DNA of 64,000 bases from CAVXDY01 sp963721335 (GTDB taxonomy: Bacteria > Actinomycetota > Thermoleophilia > Miltoncostaeales > Miltoncostaeaceae), in contig CAVRIV010000008.1 of assembly GCA_963721335.1 (NCBI GenBank), positions 1,302,001 through 1,366,000 on the forward strand. The letters are read 5' to 3'. Of the stretch, positions 1 through 7,872 are shown piece by piece. Under the pieces are notes generated by a model, which saw only the letters and a program-made list of their open reading frames with translations, did not search any database and was not told the origin of the DNA. Each line of letters starts with the position of its first letter. Position 1 is the first letter of the stretch. The position numbers and the translations under genes were made by a program.

Positions 1-51
1 GACCGGGGGCTAGCGTCGGGTCCGTTCGCAGCGATCCGGAGGGAGATCTCG

Positions 52-475
52 ATGACTCTACGGCGCGATCGTCAAGAAGAGGATCCGCGCAGGCCTTCGA
101 CGAGGTCAACGAGCGTCGCTGGGACGAGCTGATGGCCTCGATCGCCCCGACGGGTCCATCACCGCTTCGGCGGCGGTCCATGCGATCGGCGGCTGAGCGG
201 CACGACAGAGAGACCTCTGCGCCGTGTGGTTCGAGCGCCTGGCGCGCGTCCTGCCCAATCTCCATCTCGAGATCAACGACATCTGGGTGAAGGGCCCGCC
301 GTGGCGCACGATGGTGTTCGTGCAGTGGGACGGGACGCGACGCTGCTGGACGGCGGCCCGTACTTCCAGCACGCCATGCACGTGATCACCTGAGGTGGGG
401 AAGATCGCCGCCCTCGACGTCTTCGAGGATTCGCAGGAGGTCTCCCGCGCGCTTGCCATCCAGGTGAGGCGGTGA
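52..475 (+). pseudogene. Broken SnoaL-like (NTF2-fold) protein
   Basis: No single frame covers this stretch, but pieces in different frames join into a SnoaL/NTF2-like small protein: an N-terminal helix around FDEVNERRWDELMASIAP, a middle part around ARVLPNLHLEINDIWVKG, a strand around MVFVQWDGT, and the tail AALDVFEDSQEVSRALAIQ ending at the TGA of 473-475. The family makes cone-shaped ligand pockets used by polyketide cyclases and many unassigned proteins. At least three frame changes and one in-frame stop are needed. It is therefore either a decayed gene or a badly corrected stretch near the contig end. The substrate cannot be inferred. Confidence 0.5.
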
Positions 476-540
476 GATGCCGCGCGCAAGGGGCGGCGGC
501 CTGTACGCTCGCGCCGCCAGGCGTACCGGAGGGGGCGGCG

Positions 541-1383
541 ATGACGAGCAGCGAGCGCGCTTCGGTCGGCGACGACTACGTCCTGGCGACGGGGGACCAG
601 GGGGCCGCGCGCCTCCACCTGCTCGACGAGGTCTACGGCGCCTCGTCGCGAGCGGCGTGCGCGGCGGCGGGGCTGGGAGCCGGGTGGCGGGTGGCCGATG
701 TCGGCTGCGGGGTGGGCGACATGTCGTGCTGGCTCGGCGAGCGCGTCGGGCCGCAGGGCGGCGTGGTCGCCATGGACGTGAGCGCCGACCAGCTCCTCCA
801 CGGCCGGGAACAGGCCGCCCGGCGCGGCCTCGGCAACGTCTCGTTCGTCGAGGGGAGCGCGTACGAGCCGGGGCTGCCGCCCGGCGAGTTCGACCTGGCG
901 TTCTGCCGGTTCCTCCTCTGCCACCTCCAGCGCCCGGCGGACGCCCTGGCGCAGATGGCCGCCCTCCTCCGGCCCGGCGGCACGCTGGTGGCCCAGGACA
1001 TGGTGATGACCAGCATGTTCAGCGACCCGCCGAGCCGCGCCTACAGCCGCTTCGCCGAGCTCAGCGTCGAGGTGGGCGCGGCGCTCGGCGTGGACTACGA
1101 CGTCGGGCGGCGGCTGTTCGGCATGTTCCGTGACCTCGGCCTCACCGAGCTGAGCGTGTCCGTGCACCAGCCGGCATTCGCGACCGGGGAGCGAAAGCGC
1201 CTCTGGGAGTACACCTTCCTCGAGGCCGCCCCCGGGGCGGCGGCCGCCGGAATCGGGACGGAGGAGGAGGTGGCCGAGCTCACGGCGGAGTTCGCCGCCA
1301 TCAGTGGGGACGACTCGGCGCTGGTCGTCCAGCCCGCCCTCTTCGCGGTGAGCGGCGTCGTGCCGGGCGCGCGGACCGGGTGA
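541..1383 (+). CDS. Class I SAM-dependent methyltransferase
   Basis: The 280-residue protein has the Rossmann methyltransferase core: motif I VADVGCGVGDMSCWL (about residues 50-65), an acidic residue ending strand 2 (VAMDVSADQL), and the post-motif segment FDLAFCRFLLCHL followed by LRPGGTLVAQD, as in UbiE/COQ5-type Methyltransf_11 proteins. It should transfer a methyl group from S-adenosylmethionine to a small molecule, which the sequence does not identify. The ATG at 541 was chosen because the purine-rich AGGGGG lies just upstream; the frame is open from 472 but those residues look non-coding. It stands alone between the broken SnoaL-like gene and a tRNA fragment. Confidence 0.85.
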   Translation: MTSSERASVGDDYVLATGDQGAARLHLLDEVYGASSRAACAAAGLGAGWRVADVGCGVGDMSCWLGERVGPQGGVVAMDVSADQLLHGREQAARRGLGNVSFVEGSAYEPGLPPGEFDLAFCRFLLCHLQRPADALAQMAALLRPGGTLVAQDMVMTSMFSDPPSRAYSRFAELSVEVGAALGVDYDVGRRLFGMFRDLGLTELSVSVHQPAFATGERKRLWEYTFLEAAPGAAAAGIGTEEEVAELTAEFAAISGDDSALVVQPALFAVSGVVPGARTG

Positions 1384-1412
1384 CGAGGCCCCCGGGCCGT
1401 TTCCGCTCGTGA

Positions 1413-1457
1413 TGGGCGCGGCAGGACTCGAACCTGCGTTCTAAGGGATTATGAGTC
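1413..1457 (-). repeat. Partial tRNA copy, probable att-site duplicate
   Basis: These 45 bases repeat the 3' half (anticodon loop to discriminator base) of the intact CAU tRNA at 4328-4401, with a single inserted T. Identity stops just after the anticodon, the usual edge of a tRNA-targeted integration core. The pair therefore looks like the two att sites of an element that entered the 3' end of the tRNA and brought its own copy of that half. The interval between them is 2.87 kb. No recombinase gene survives in it. Confidence 0.65.
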
Positions 1458-1777
1458 GGGTTCCGACGTCTCGGCGGGTCTCGGGCTGTCTTGTTTTTTC
1501 CTGCTTTGCGAGGCGTTTTGGTCCAACAGGACGCGATCAGTCTCGAGCCGTCTCGATAGGTCTTGTTCCCACCTTGTTCCCACCCCGATCCGGGCCGGCG
1601 AAACCGCCAAGTCGCCGACGCGGAGGCGGTACTCGGATGGGTCGATGCCTTGAAGGCGCATCACGTCGCCGTGGCCGGTCGCCGCGAACAGCTCCGGCGC
1701 CTCGCGCACTCGAGGGCGGACTACGGGATCGAGACGGCCGATGTCTCGCTGGGCCCGGCGAGCGAAGACGAGGTCAT
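1449..1777 (-). pseudogene. Decayed RelE/ParE-type toxin, fused to foreign tail
   Basis: Reading leftward, the peptide contains FARRAQRDIGRLDP, then GDVMRLQG and YRLRVGDLAV, a clear match to the RelE/ParE mRNA-interferase fold (core strand usually YRLRVGDYRVxF). The ATG at 1777 is in a different frame from the body, so one frameshift lies near 1770. After YRLRVGD the family sequence stops and an unrelated tail beginning SPARIGVGTRWEQ runs to 1449, ending in the tRNA fragment. The catalytic C-terminal part is therefore missing and the toxin should be inactive. It lies 8 nt after an antitoxin-like frame. The tail could be the remains of an integrase C-terminus (inference). Confidence 0.6.
1562..1583. 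repeat. Tandem 11-bp direct repeat next to the tRNA fragment
   Basis: Two perfect abutting copies of CTTGTTCCCAC lie at 1562-1572 and 1573-1583. Short direct repeats about 100 bp from an att core are typical arm-type binding sites of tyrosine recombinases, which fits the tRNA half-copy at 1413-1457. The repeats also lie inside the tail of the minus-strand chimeric reading frame, so they could be coding sequence of a lost integrase C-terminus. Only the repeat itself is seen; the role is inferred. Confidence 0.5.
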
Positions 1778-1785
1778 CGCCGCCC

Positions 1786-1962
1786 TCAGCGCTCGTCCCA
1801 AACCTCCGCGGCGCTGATCACGTCCCCCCGCCTGACCTCGTTGCGAGCTTCCTCGACGACGGCCCGCTCGTCGTCCGTCTCGGGTTCATCGTCGTCGGGC
1901 GCGGCTGCGAGCGCCCGAGAAACCGAATCGTCGCGCCACTGCTCGACTGCCCGAGAATCTGC
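1786..1962 (-). pseudogene. Antitoxin C-terminal remnant of a RelE-type TA pair
   Basis: The last about 58 residues of this frame read like the acidic C-terminal half of small type II antitoxins: ETDDERAVVEEARNEV followed by RRGDVISAAEVW, the pattern that wraps around RelE/ParE toxins. It ends 8 nt before the toxin ATG on the same strand, the usual antitoxin-toxin order. No convincing DNA-binding N-terminus or start codon is visible. The upstream DNA belongs to an IS3 transposase fragment on the other strand, so the 5' end was probably removed by insertion or deletion. Confidence 0.5.
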
Positions 1963-2018
1963 TCCGCCTCCGGCTCGGGAAGCCCCTCGACCCGTCTTCC
2001 TGCTGTGCCGCGTCGTGG

Positions 2019-2232
2019 GGTCACCCCCAGGGCTACTACGCGTGGAGGGGCCGCCCGTCGAACGCCCGCGCCATCGACGACGCCGCGCTCTCTGAGCGCA
2101 TCGGCCAGATCCACGACCAGACCCTCGGCATCTACGGCGCCCCGCGCGTGCACGCCGAGCTTGCCCTTGGCCACGCATCCGTGTCGGGAGAAGGCGCGTC
2201 GCGCCTGATGCGCGAGCGCGGCATCTTCGGCG
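2019..2232 (+). mobile_element. IS3-family transposase (OrfB) fragment
   Basis: About 70 codons on the plus strand encode the N-terminal HTH_21 segment of an IS3/IS150 OrfB transposase: GYYAWRGRPSNARAID, then ERIGQIH, IYGAPRVHAELALG and ASRLMRERGI. The DDE catalytic domain that should follow is absent; the frame runs into the 3' end of the convergent collagen-like gene and stops at 2286. No terminal inverted repeats were recognised. This is a dead fragment and marks past transposition inside the tRNA-bounded island. Confidence 0.75.
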
Positions 2233-2242
2233 CCGGCGACGG

Positions 2243-3043
2243 TCAGCCGGTGACGGACCCCACGGTGATGTGGATCACGCCGTAGTCGAGGAGGACCCCG
2301 GCGCCCGTCGCGCTGCAGCGCATGCTGACGGTGTGGGAACCGGCGGTGGCATCGGCTTTGAAGCCCTCGAGCACCATCCGCGTGTAGTTGCCGAAGGTCG
2401 CGAGCTCCTCGGCTCCGTAGGCGCTCGAGACGATGGTCCCGTCGAGGGCGAGCACGCACTGCGCCTGACGCGGTGCGCCCGAGTAGTTGTAGAAGTCGAG
2501 GTAGCCGCTCAGCGCGACGGGGCCGGCGGCGGGTTGCGTGTAGCTCGTGTTCCCCCGGTTGGCCTCGACGGTGGGCACGTCGCCGCTCACGCCGACGATC
2601 ACCTTGCGGGTGATGAAGGTCGGACCCGGGACGCCCTGGGAGCCGGTCGCTCCCGTGGCGCCGGTTGCTCCGGTCGCGCCCGTCGCGCCGACGGGGCCGC
2701 GCGCCCCGTCGGGTCCGGCGGGCCCCGTCGCCCCGGCGGCGCCGGTGTCGCCCCTCGCCCCGGCCGAACCGGCGGCGCCCCTTAGGGCGGCCCGCGCTGA
2801 GGCCGACAGGTCGGTGGCCCCGAGCGTGCCGTTCTTCACGTCCTTGCCGGTCAGGCTTTCGTTCTTGACGCCGGCGCCCGTCACCATGTGGAGCGTCTGC
2901 GCGGCGTAGCCCCCGCCCCCCAGGGCGATGAAGAGCGCCAGCACCGCCACGCCCATCGCGGCCGACGGTCGCAGGCGGCGGCGCGCCGCGCGGAGGAGGC
3001 GGGACGGTCGGCTCACGGCAATCGGCTCCTGGTCGGACGTCAC
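2243..3043 (-). CDS. Collagen-like membrane-anchored surface protein
   Basis: A protein of 266 residues with a basic N-terminus, one hydrophobic segment (about residues 28-48, AMGVAVLALFIALGGGGYAA), a GVKNESLTGKDVKNGTLG spacer, and about 18 collagen-type Gly-X-Y triplets (residues 88-143, including GATGATGATGATG). A C-terminal domain of about 120 residues contains two cysteines (QCVLAL and SMRCSA). The anchor plus collagen stalk plus globular head suggests a cell-surface or secreted structural protein; this KNGSL-collagen layout is common in Thermoleophilia-type genomes. The collagen DNA is highly repetitive and prone to length change. Binding partner unknown. Confidence 0.75.
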   Translation of the reverse strand: MTSDQEPIAVSRPSRLLRAARRRLRPSAAMGVAVLALFIALGGGGYAAQTLHMVTGAGVKNESLTGKDVKNGTLGATDLSASARAALRGAAGSAGARGDTGAAGATGPAGPDGARGPVGATGATGATGATGATGSQGVPGPTFITRKVIVGVSGDVPTVEANRGNTSYTQPAAGPVALSGYLDFYNYSGAPRQAQCVLALDGTIVSSAYGAEELATFGNYTRMVLEGFKADATAGSHTVSMRCSATGAGVLLDYGVIHITVGSVTG

Positions 3044-3473
3044 CCTCTACCTTTCGACCTTCGCGCGGACGACGTGAGCCGTGCGGCCGACGCCGAGCGC
3101 GCCGCCGCTACCGTGCGCGCCTGTGACCGTCGGCCGCTACACCGCCTGGGCGACGCTGACCCGCTACACCACCAGTGGCCCTAACTCAGTTTCGCGGACA
3201 CTGTCCGCAGGAGCGGGTCAACCCCAGCCAACGAAGTTGGCGAGCGAGCCGGGCGACGAGGACCGGAGCCTCTACGGGGCCACCCAAGGCTGGGCCAGCC
3301 CCGAGCCGTAGCCCAACGCTCGGCCGCGACGGTGATGATCTCCGACCCGGGGGGTGCGGGGTTCACGGCGAGCAGGTTCGTGCCGCCCGGCCAGGAGGGC
3401 TGACCGGGGCGCCCGCGCGGTGGCGGTGGGTACGGTCGGCGGAGGCGATCCGCGAGCCACCCGAGGAGGACCC
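3044..3473. other. Gene-free interval
   Basis: No frame here has convincing protein character on either strand. The one clear structure is a perfect palindrome of two 7-bp arms around one base at 3194-3208 (GCGGACA / TGTCCGC). It could be an insertion-sequence end or an operator, but there is nothing to decide. The right end supplies the ribosome-binding site GAGGAGG for the oxidoreductase gene that starts at 3474. Confidence 0.5.
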
Positions 3474-3905
3474 ATGCCGCACCCGCCCCTGCCGCCGCGC
3501 GTCGAGGCGCTCGTCCAGCAGGCCAACTCCGCCGTGGTCGCGTCCATCCGCCCCGACGGAACGCCCCACACAGCGGCCACCTGGTACGACTGGGAGGACG
3601 GCCGGTTCCTCCTGAACATGGACGACGGCCGCCGCAGGCTGGACTTCATGCGGCGCGACCCGCGCGTGTCGCTGACGATCCTCGCCGAGGGGAACTGGTA
3701 CCGGCACATCACGCTCGAAGGCGAGGTCGAGGAGCTGGTCGCCGACGACGGGCTGCGCGACATCGACCGGCTCTCGCGGCGCTACATGGGGCAGCCCTAC
3801 AGCGACCGCGACCGCACGCGGACGACGGCCTGGGTGCGCGTCACGAGCTGGCACGGGTGGGACGCGTCGCACCCCATCGAGAGTGACGAGGACTTCAACG
3901 ACTGA
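3474..3905 (+). CDS. PPOX-class flavin/F420-dependent oxidoreductase
   Basis: The 143-residue protein has the split-barrel PPOX fold typical of actinobacterial F420- or FMN-dependent reductases: VVASIRPDGTPHTAATWYDW near the N-terminus, RFLLNMDDGRRRLDFMRRDP for the cofactor phosphate region, and VSLTILAEGNWYRHITLEG. Such enzymes reduce a range of small organic substrates in the cytoplasm. The ATG at 3474 follows a good GAGGAGG site. It lies inside the tRNA-bounded interval, so it may be cargo of the former element. The fold assignment is firm; F420 versus FMN is not decided by sequence alone. Confidence 0.8.
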   Translation: MPHPPLPPRVEALVQQANSAVVASIRPDGTPHTAATWYDWEDGRFLLNMDDGRRRLDFMRRDPRVSLTILAEGNWYRHITLEGEVEELVADDGLRDIDRLSRRYMGQPYSDRDRTRTTAWVRVTSWHGWDASHPIESDEDFND

Positions 3906-4004
3906 CGGGGCGGGGGCGGCGGCCGTCCCAGACGGGCTCCTCGTCGACCTCGGCTTCACGGTCCCCGGGCAGGCCTGGACGTCCTGGAAAGGTAGGGTGT
4001 GCCC

Positions 4005-4265
4005 ATGGCGAGCTACGACTACCGATGCGAGCGCGACGGCGTGTTCGAGTTGACCCTGCCGCTCGGGACTGCCCCGTCGGGTTCCCCGTGCCCGGAGTGC
4101 GGCGAGGAAGCCCCGCGCATCTTCTCGGCGCCGCTCACGACTCCCCTCACCCTCGACAAGAGCGGGCCGGGCGGCATGACGCGGATACCGGCCCCACCGG
4201 GCGCCCGGCCACCGGGTCAGCAGCTGCCGATGACCGCCCCGATGCGGGGCATGCCGAGGCCCTGA
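4005..4265 (+). CDS. FmdB-like putative zinc-ribbon protein
   Basis: 86 residues starting MASYDYRCERDGVFEL, with the later CPECG pair, the layout of the FmdB/CxxC_CxxC_SSSS putative regulatory family: small cytoplasmic zinc-ribbon proteins of unknown role. The first knuckle has only one cysteine (YRCERDG) where the family normally has CxxCG, so zinc binding may be weakened. The C-terminus is a Pro/Met-rich tail ending MRGMPRP. ATG 4005 is preferred over GTG 3999 because it begins the conserved part. It is the last gene before the tRNA. Confidence 0.75.
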   Translation: MASYDYRCERDGVFELTLPLGTAPSGSPCPECGEEAPRIFSAPLTTPLTLDKSGPGGMTRIPAPPGARPPGQQLPMTAPMRGMPRP

Positions 4266-4327
4266 CGGATGCGACCTCGGTGCCTCCGAATGGCGGGGCA
4301 CTGCGACGGCTGAGCGGGTCTGGGGAG

Positions 4328-4401
4328 TGGGCGCGGCAGGACTCGAACCTGCGTCTAAGGGATTATGAGTCCCCTGCTCTGACCAACTGAGCTACGCGCC
4401 C
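4328..4401 (-). tRNA. tRNA with CAU anticodon (Met or Ile2)
   Basis: A full cloverleaf reads on the minus strand: acceptor GGGCGCG pairs with CGCGCCC, the D-arm is GTAGCTCAGTTGGTCAGAGC, the anticodon loop is CTCATAA and the T-arm contains GTTCGAGTC. Discriminator A, no encoded CCA. The CAU anticodon fits elongator tRNA-Met or the tRNA-Ile that is modified to lysidine at C34. The anticodon stem-loop context resembles both, so the identity is left open. Its 3' half is duplicated at 1413-1457. Confidence 0.93.
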
Positions 4402-4576
4402 GTCGACAGTCTGCCGCGCCGGGGGGACGGTCGGGGTCCCCCTCCCCCCGCGGGTTCGGACGGCGGATCGGGCTTTCCCCCGGATCGGCGGTCGGATACG
4501 GTCGCGTGCGCTGTGACGCCGGCGCCCGGGACGGGACCGACGGTCCCGGCCGGATGAGCGCGGCACGAGGTCGGCC

Positions 4577-7500
4577 TTGGCGAGTCTCCTCTATCGGATC
4601 GGTCACGGGATCGCTCGGCACCCGCTGTGGGTGCTGATCGCGTGGGTCGTGGTCGCGGTCGCCGTGGTGCTGACGGTGCAGCGCGTCGGCGCCCTCACGA
4701 CCAACGACCTGAGCCTGCCGGGCACCGACAGCCAGCGGGCCACCGACCTGCTGGCCGAGAGGTTCCCGCCGCAGCAGAACGGCAAGAGCCCGATCGTCTT
4801 CCACGTCGGCTCGGGCACGCTGGACGGCGGCGCGCGCAAGACGGCCATCAACACGGCCGCCAAGGACCTCGCGAAGCTTCCGGACGTCGTCAGCGCGCCG
4901 AGCCCGTTCACCCAGCAGGGTTCGGCGGGGCTCTCGAAGGACAAGAAGACCGCGTTCATCGCGGTCCTGCTGGACGTCAGCTCGGCCGACCTCACGGCGG
5001 ACGAGGCCGGGCGCATCGTGGACGTGGCGGACCGGGCCGCGAAGGGCACCGGGATGGAGGTCGCCGCGGGCGGCTCGATCGGCTCGGAGCTCTCGAAGCC
5101 GGAGACCGAGAGCAGCGAGCTGGTGGGCATCGTCGCCGCGATGATCATCCTGACCTTCGCGTTCGGGACGATCGTCGCGATGGGCATGCCGATCATCACG
5201 GCCGTCGTCGGGCTGGTGGTGGGCCTCTCGGCCATCGGCCTGATGGGCCACCTGGTGGGCGTCCCCGACATCGCGCCCACGCTCGCGACGATGATCGGGC
5301 TGGGCGTCGGGATCGACTACTCGCTCTTCCTGGTCAACCGCCACCGCCGCCAGATCGCGGCCGGCATGGAGATGCGCGAGTCGATCGCGACGACCGTCGC
5401 CACCTCCGGGGGCGCCGTGGTCTTCGCCGGCGGGACCGTCGTGATCGCCCTCCTGGCGCTCGCCGTGGCCGGGATCCCGCTCGTCACCTCCCTCGGCTAC
5501 GCCTCGGCCGTGGCCGTCCTCACGGCCGTTCTGGCGGCCATCACCCTCCTGCCGGCCATCCTCGCCCTGGCGGGCCGGCGCATCGATTCGCTCCGCCTGC
5601 CCGCGTTCCTGCGGCCCAAGCCGAAGCCGCCCGGCACGGGACTCTGGGCCAGCTGGGGCCACGCCGTCACCCGCCACCCGCTGATCGCGATCGCGGCGTC
5701 GATCGTCGTCCTCGGCATCCTCGCGATCCCGGTCCTCTCGCTGGATCTCGGGCAGGAGGACATCGGCGCCACGCCCACGGACACCACCGAGCGCCAGGCC
5801 TACGACCTCCTCACCGCGGGCTTCGGCGTGGGCTACAACGGCCCCCTGCTGATCGGGGTCAACCTGGACACGCCCGCCACGACCGACCCGGCGGTGCAGA
5901 AGCAGCAGGATCAGGCGGAGGCGCTCCAGGCCCAGCTCGAGCAGGAGCAGAAGGAGGGCAAGGCGCAGCAGGCCGCGCTGGAGCAGCAGGCCGATGCCCT
6001 GAAGGCCGAGCAGGCGCAGCTGCTGCAGGAGCAGGCCCGCCTCGAGTCGCAGGAGGCCGACCTCCAGCGCCAGGCCGCGGCGCTGCGCGCCCAGCAGGCG
6101 ACCGTGCAGGCCGAGGTCGCCCGCCTGAAGCGCGAGATCGCCGCGATCGAGGGGCGCCGGGGGGACTTCCTCCAGCGGGCGGAGACGCTGCTGGCGCGGG
6201 CGCGGCGGGCGGCCGAGCGCGGGCGGGCCCTCGAGACCCGCCTGTCCGAGATCCTGGCGCGCATCGCGCAGATCGAGGCCGGCCTGCCCGGCATCGTCGA
6301 TCCCGTCGCGCTGCAGGACGCGCAGGCGCAGATCGCGGCGCTCCAGCAGCAGGCCCAGGCCGTGCGCGCCCAGATCGCCACGGCGCGATCGCAGGAGCGC
6401 GACCTGATCGCCCAGGCCGCGGCGCAGCGCAGGCAGGCCGCCGGCCAGCGCCGGGCGAGCCCGACCATCCGGGCTCAGGTCCAGCAGCTCGTCCAGGACG
6501 CCGAGAGCCTGGCACGATCGGCCGCCCGCCTCGAGGCCGAGAAGCGGGCGCTGGAGGCCGAGGGCGCCGCGCTCCAGCGCCAGGCCGCCTCGCTCCAGTC
6601 GCAGGCCGCCGACCTCCAGGCGCAGGAGGCGGACCTGAAGGCGCTCCAGGCCACCGCGGCCCAGCAGCAGAAGCAGGCCGAGGCCCTCAAGGACCAGCTC
6701 ACGAAGGAGCTGACCAAGGCCGGCGGGGACGCGCGCGGGACCGACCCGCGCCTGGTCACGCTCCAGGATGCGCTCACGGCCACCGGCGACGTCACGCTGG
6801 TCTCACCTCCCCAGATCAACAAGCCCGGCAACGCGGCGGTCTACCAGGTCATCGCCGCCACGGCGCCGGCCGCCACCGAGACGGCCGACCTGGTCAAGAC
6901 GCTGCGGTCCTCGGTCATCCCCACGGCCGTCGCGGGCGAGGACCTCCAGGCCTACGTCGGCGGCTCGACCGCCGCCAACGTGGACCTCGCCGCCGAGATC
7001 TCCTCCCGCCTGCTGCTGGTGATCGCGGTCGTGCTGGCGCTCAGCTTCGTGGTGCTGCTGATCGCGTTCCGCTCGCTGCTGGTGCCGCTGCAGGCCGCCG
7101 TCACGAACCTGCTCTGCGTGGCCGCCGCCTTCGGCGTGATGACCGCCGCATTCCAATGGGGCTGGGGCATCGGCATCTTCGGCGTCGAGACCGACAGCGA
7201 TACCGTTCCCATCGCCAGCTACGTCCCGCTGATGATGTTCGCGGTCCTGTTCGGCCTGTCGATGGACTACCAGGTCTTCCTGCTGTCGCAGATCGCGCAG
7301 CACCGCGAGGAGGGCGAGGACGACCGCGCCGCGGTGGCGAGCGGCGTCGCCTACAGTGCGCCGGTGATCGTGGCCGCCGCGCTGATCATGATCGGGGTCT
7401 TCGGGAGCTTCGTCCTGAACGGCGACCCGATCGTGAAGCAGTTCGGCGTGGGCCTCGCGGTCGCCGTCTTCCTGGCCGCCACGATGGTCCTGGTGCTGGC

Positions 7501-7687
7501 GCCGGCGTTGCTGGTGATGATGGGCCGGAGGACCTGGTGGCTGCCGGGGTGGCTCTCGAAGGTCGTCCCGCAGGTCGACATCGAGGGCAAGGCGATCGCG
7601 GACGCGCACCGGGCCTCACGCCCCCCCGCACCGGCCGCCGCCGCGGCCACGGAGGAGCCCGCGCCCGAGGCGCCGGGCGCCGGCTAG
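4577..7687 (+). CDS. MMPL/RND-family exporter with giant coiled-coil insert
   Basis: A 1,036-residue inner-membrane transporter of the MMPL (RND superfamily) type. It starts with a membrane helix at 17-37 and carries two blocks of about six helices (residues 180-330 and 815-985). The functional signature Gly-x-x-x-Asp-(Tyr) appears twice: GLGVGIDYSLFLVNRHRR and GLSMDYQVFLLSQ, the proton-relay Asp-Tyr pairs. Members export lipids or other hydrophobic compounds using proton motive force. Between the halves, residues about 440-715 are almost pure Gln/Ala/Glu/Arg heptad sequence, a predicted long coiled coil that ordinary MMPL proteins (700-800 residues) lack. The TTG start at 4577 is preceded by CACGAGG. 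Confidence 0.9.
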   Translation: MASLLYRIGHGIARHPLWVLIAWVVVAVAVVLTVQRVGALTTNDLSLPGTDSQRATDLLAERFPPQQNGKSPIVFHVGSGTLDGGARKTAINTAAKDLAKLPDVVSAPSPFTQQGSAGLSKDKKTAFIAVLLDVSSADLTADEAGRIVDVADRAAKGTGMEVAAGGSIGSELSKPETESSELVGIVAAMIILTFAFGTIVAMGMPIITAVVGLVVGLSAIGLMGHLVGVPDIAPTLATMIGLGVGIDYSLFLVNRHRRQIAAGMEMRESIATTVATSGGAVVFAGGTVVIALLALAVAGIPLVTSLGYASAVAVLTAVLAAITLLPAILALAGRRIDSLRLPAFLRPKPKPPGTGLWASWGHAVTRHPLIAIAASIVVLGILAIPVLSLDLGQEDIGATPTDTTERQAYDLLTAGFGVGYNGPLLIGVNLDTPATTDPAVQKQQDQAEALQAQLEQEQKEGKAQQAALEQQADALKAEQAQLLQEQARLESQEADLQRQAAALRAQQATVQAEVARLKREIAAIEGRRGDFLQRAETLLARARRAAERGRALETRLSEILARIAQIEAGLPGIVDPVALQDAQAQIAALQQQAQAVRAQIATARSQERDLIAQAAAQRRQAAGQRRASPTIRAQVQQLVQDAESLARSAARLEAEKRALEAEGAALQRQAASLQSQAADLQAQEADLKALQATAAQQQKQAEALKDQLTKELTKAGGDARGTDPRLVTLQDALTATGDVTLVSPPQINKPGNAAVYQVIAATAPAATETADLVKTLRSSVIPTAVAGEDLQAYVGGSTAANVDLAAEISSRLLLVIAVVLALSFVVLLIAFRSLLVPLQAAVTNLLCVAAAFGVMTAAFQWGWGIGIFGVETDSDTVPIASYVPLMMFAVLFGLSMDYQVFLLSQIAQHREEGEDDRAAVASGVAYSAPVIVAAALIMIGVFGSFVLNGDPIVKQFGVGLAVAVFLAATMVLVLAPALLVMMGRRTWWLPGWLSKVVPQVDIEGKAIADAHRASRPPAPAAAAATEEPAPEAPGAG

Positions 7688-7702
7688 GCCGGGGAGGTGC
7701 CG

Positions 7703-7872
7703 ATGGGCCGCATGGGTCTCGCCGTACTGGTCGTCGTGGCTGATCGCGGCCGGTGTCGCGACGACGGCCGGCAGCACGGCCATCGGGCCCGGCTGGAGAC
7801 GTGGACAGATCGCGGCGCGACAAGCCGCGGGCGCTGCGGATCGCGCGCAGCATGCGGGTCGTCCCGGACTGA
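7703..7872 (+). CDS. Small membrane protein, frameshifted
   Basis: After a good GGGGAGG site, an ATG at 7703 begins MGRMGLAVLVVV. The hydrophobic run continues in the next frame (WLIAAGVATTAGSTAIG) and a basic tail (RRDKPRALRIARS) in the third frame ends at a TGA that overlaps the next ATG as TGATG. Two single-base changes would give a protein of about 55 residues with one membrane helix, coupled to the following gene. Function unknown. The reconstruction is inferred from composition, not from a recognised family. Confidence 0.35.

Noticed and set aside
2547..2909. Plus-strand frame rich in Pro-Val-Ala repeats
   Set aside because: It is the complement of the collagen triplets of the minus-strand gene; repeat DNA gives open frames on both strands.
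3194..3208. Perfect palindrome that might be an insertion-sequence end
   Set aside because: Only one copy seen and no partner repeat or transposase at a suitable distance.
4025..4390. Open frame ending WARQDSNLRLRDYESPALTN
   Set aside because: This familiar peptide is the antisense translation of the tRNA at 4328-4401, joined to a shadow of the FmdB-like gene.
4627..7743. A 1,038-codon open frame overlapping the MMPL gene
   Set aside because: Arg/Gly/Pro-rich shadow in high-GC DNA; the other frame has the MMPL helices and Asp-Tyr motifs.
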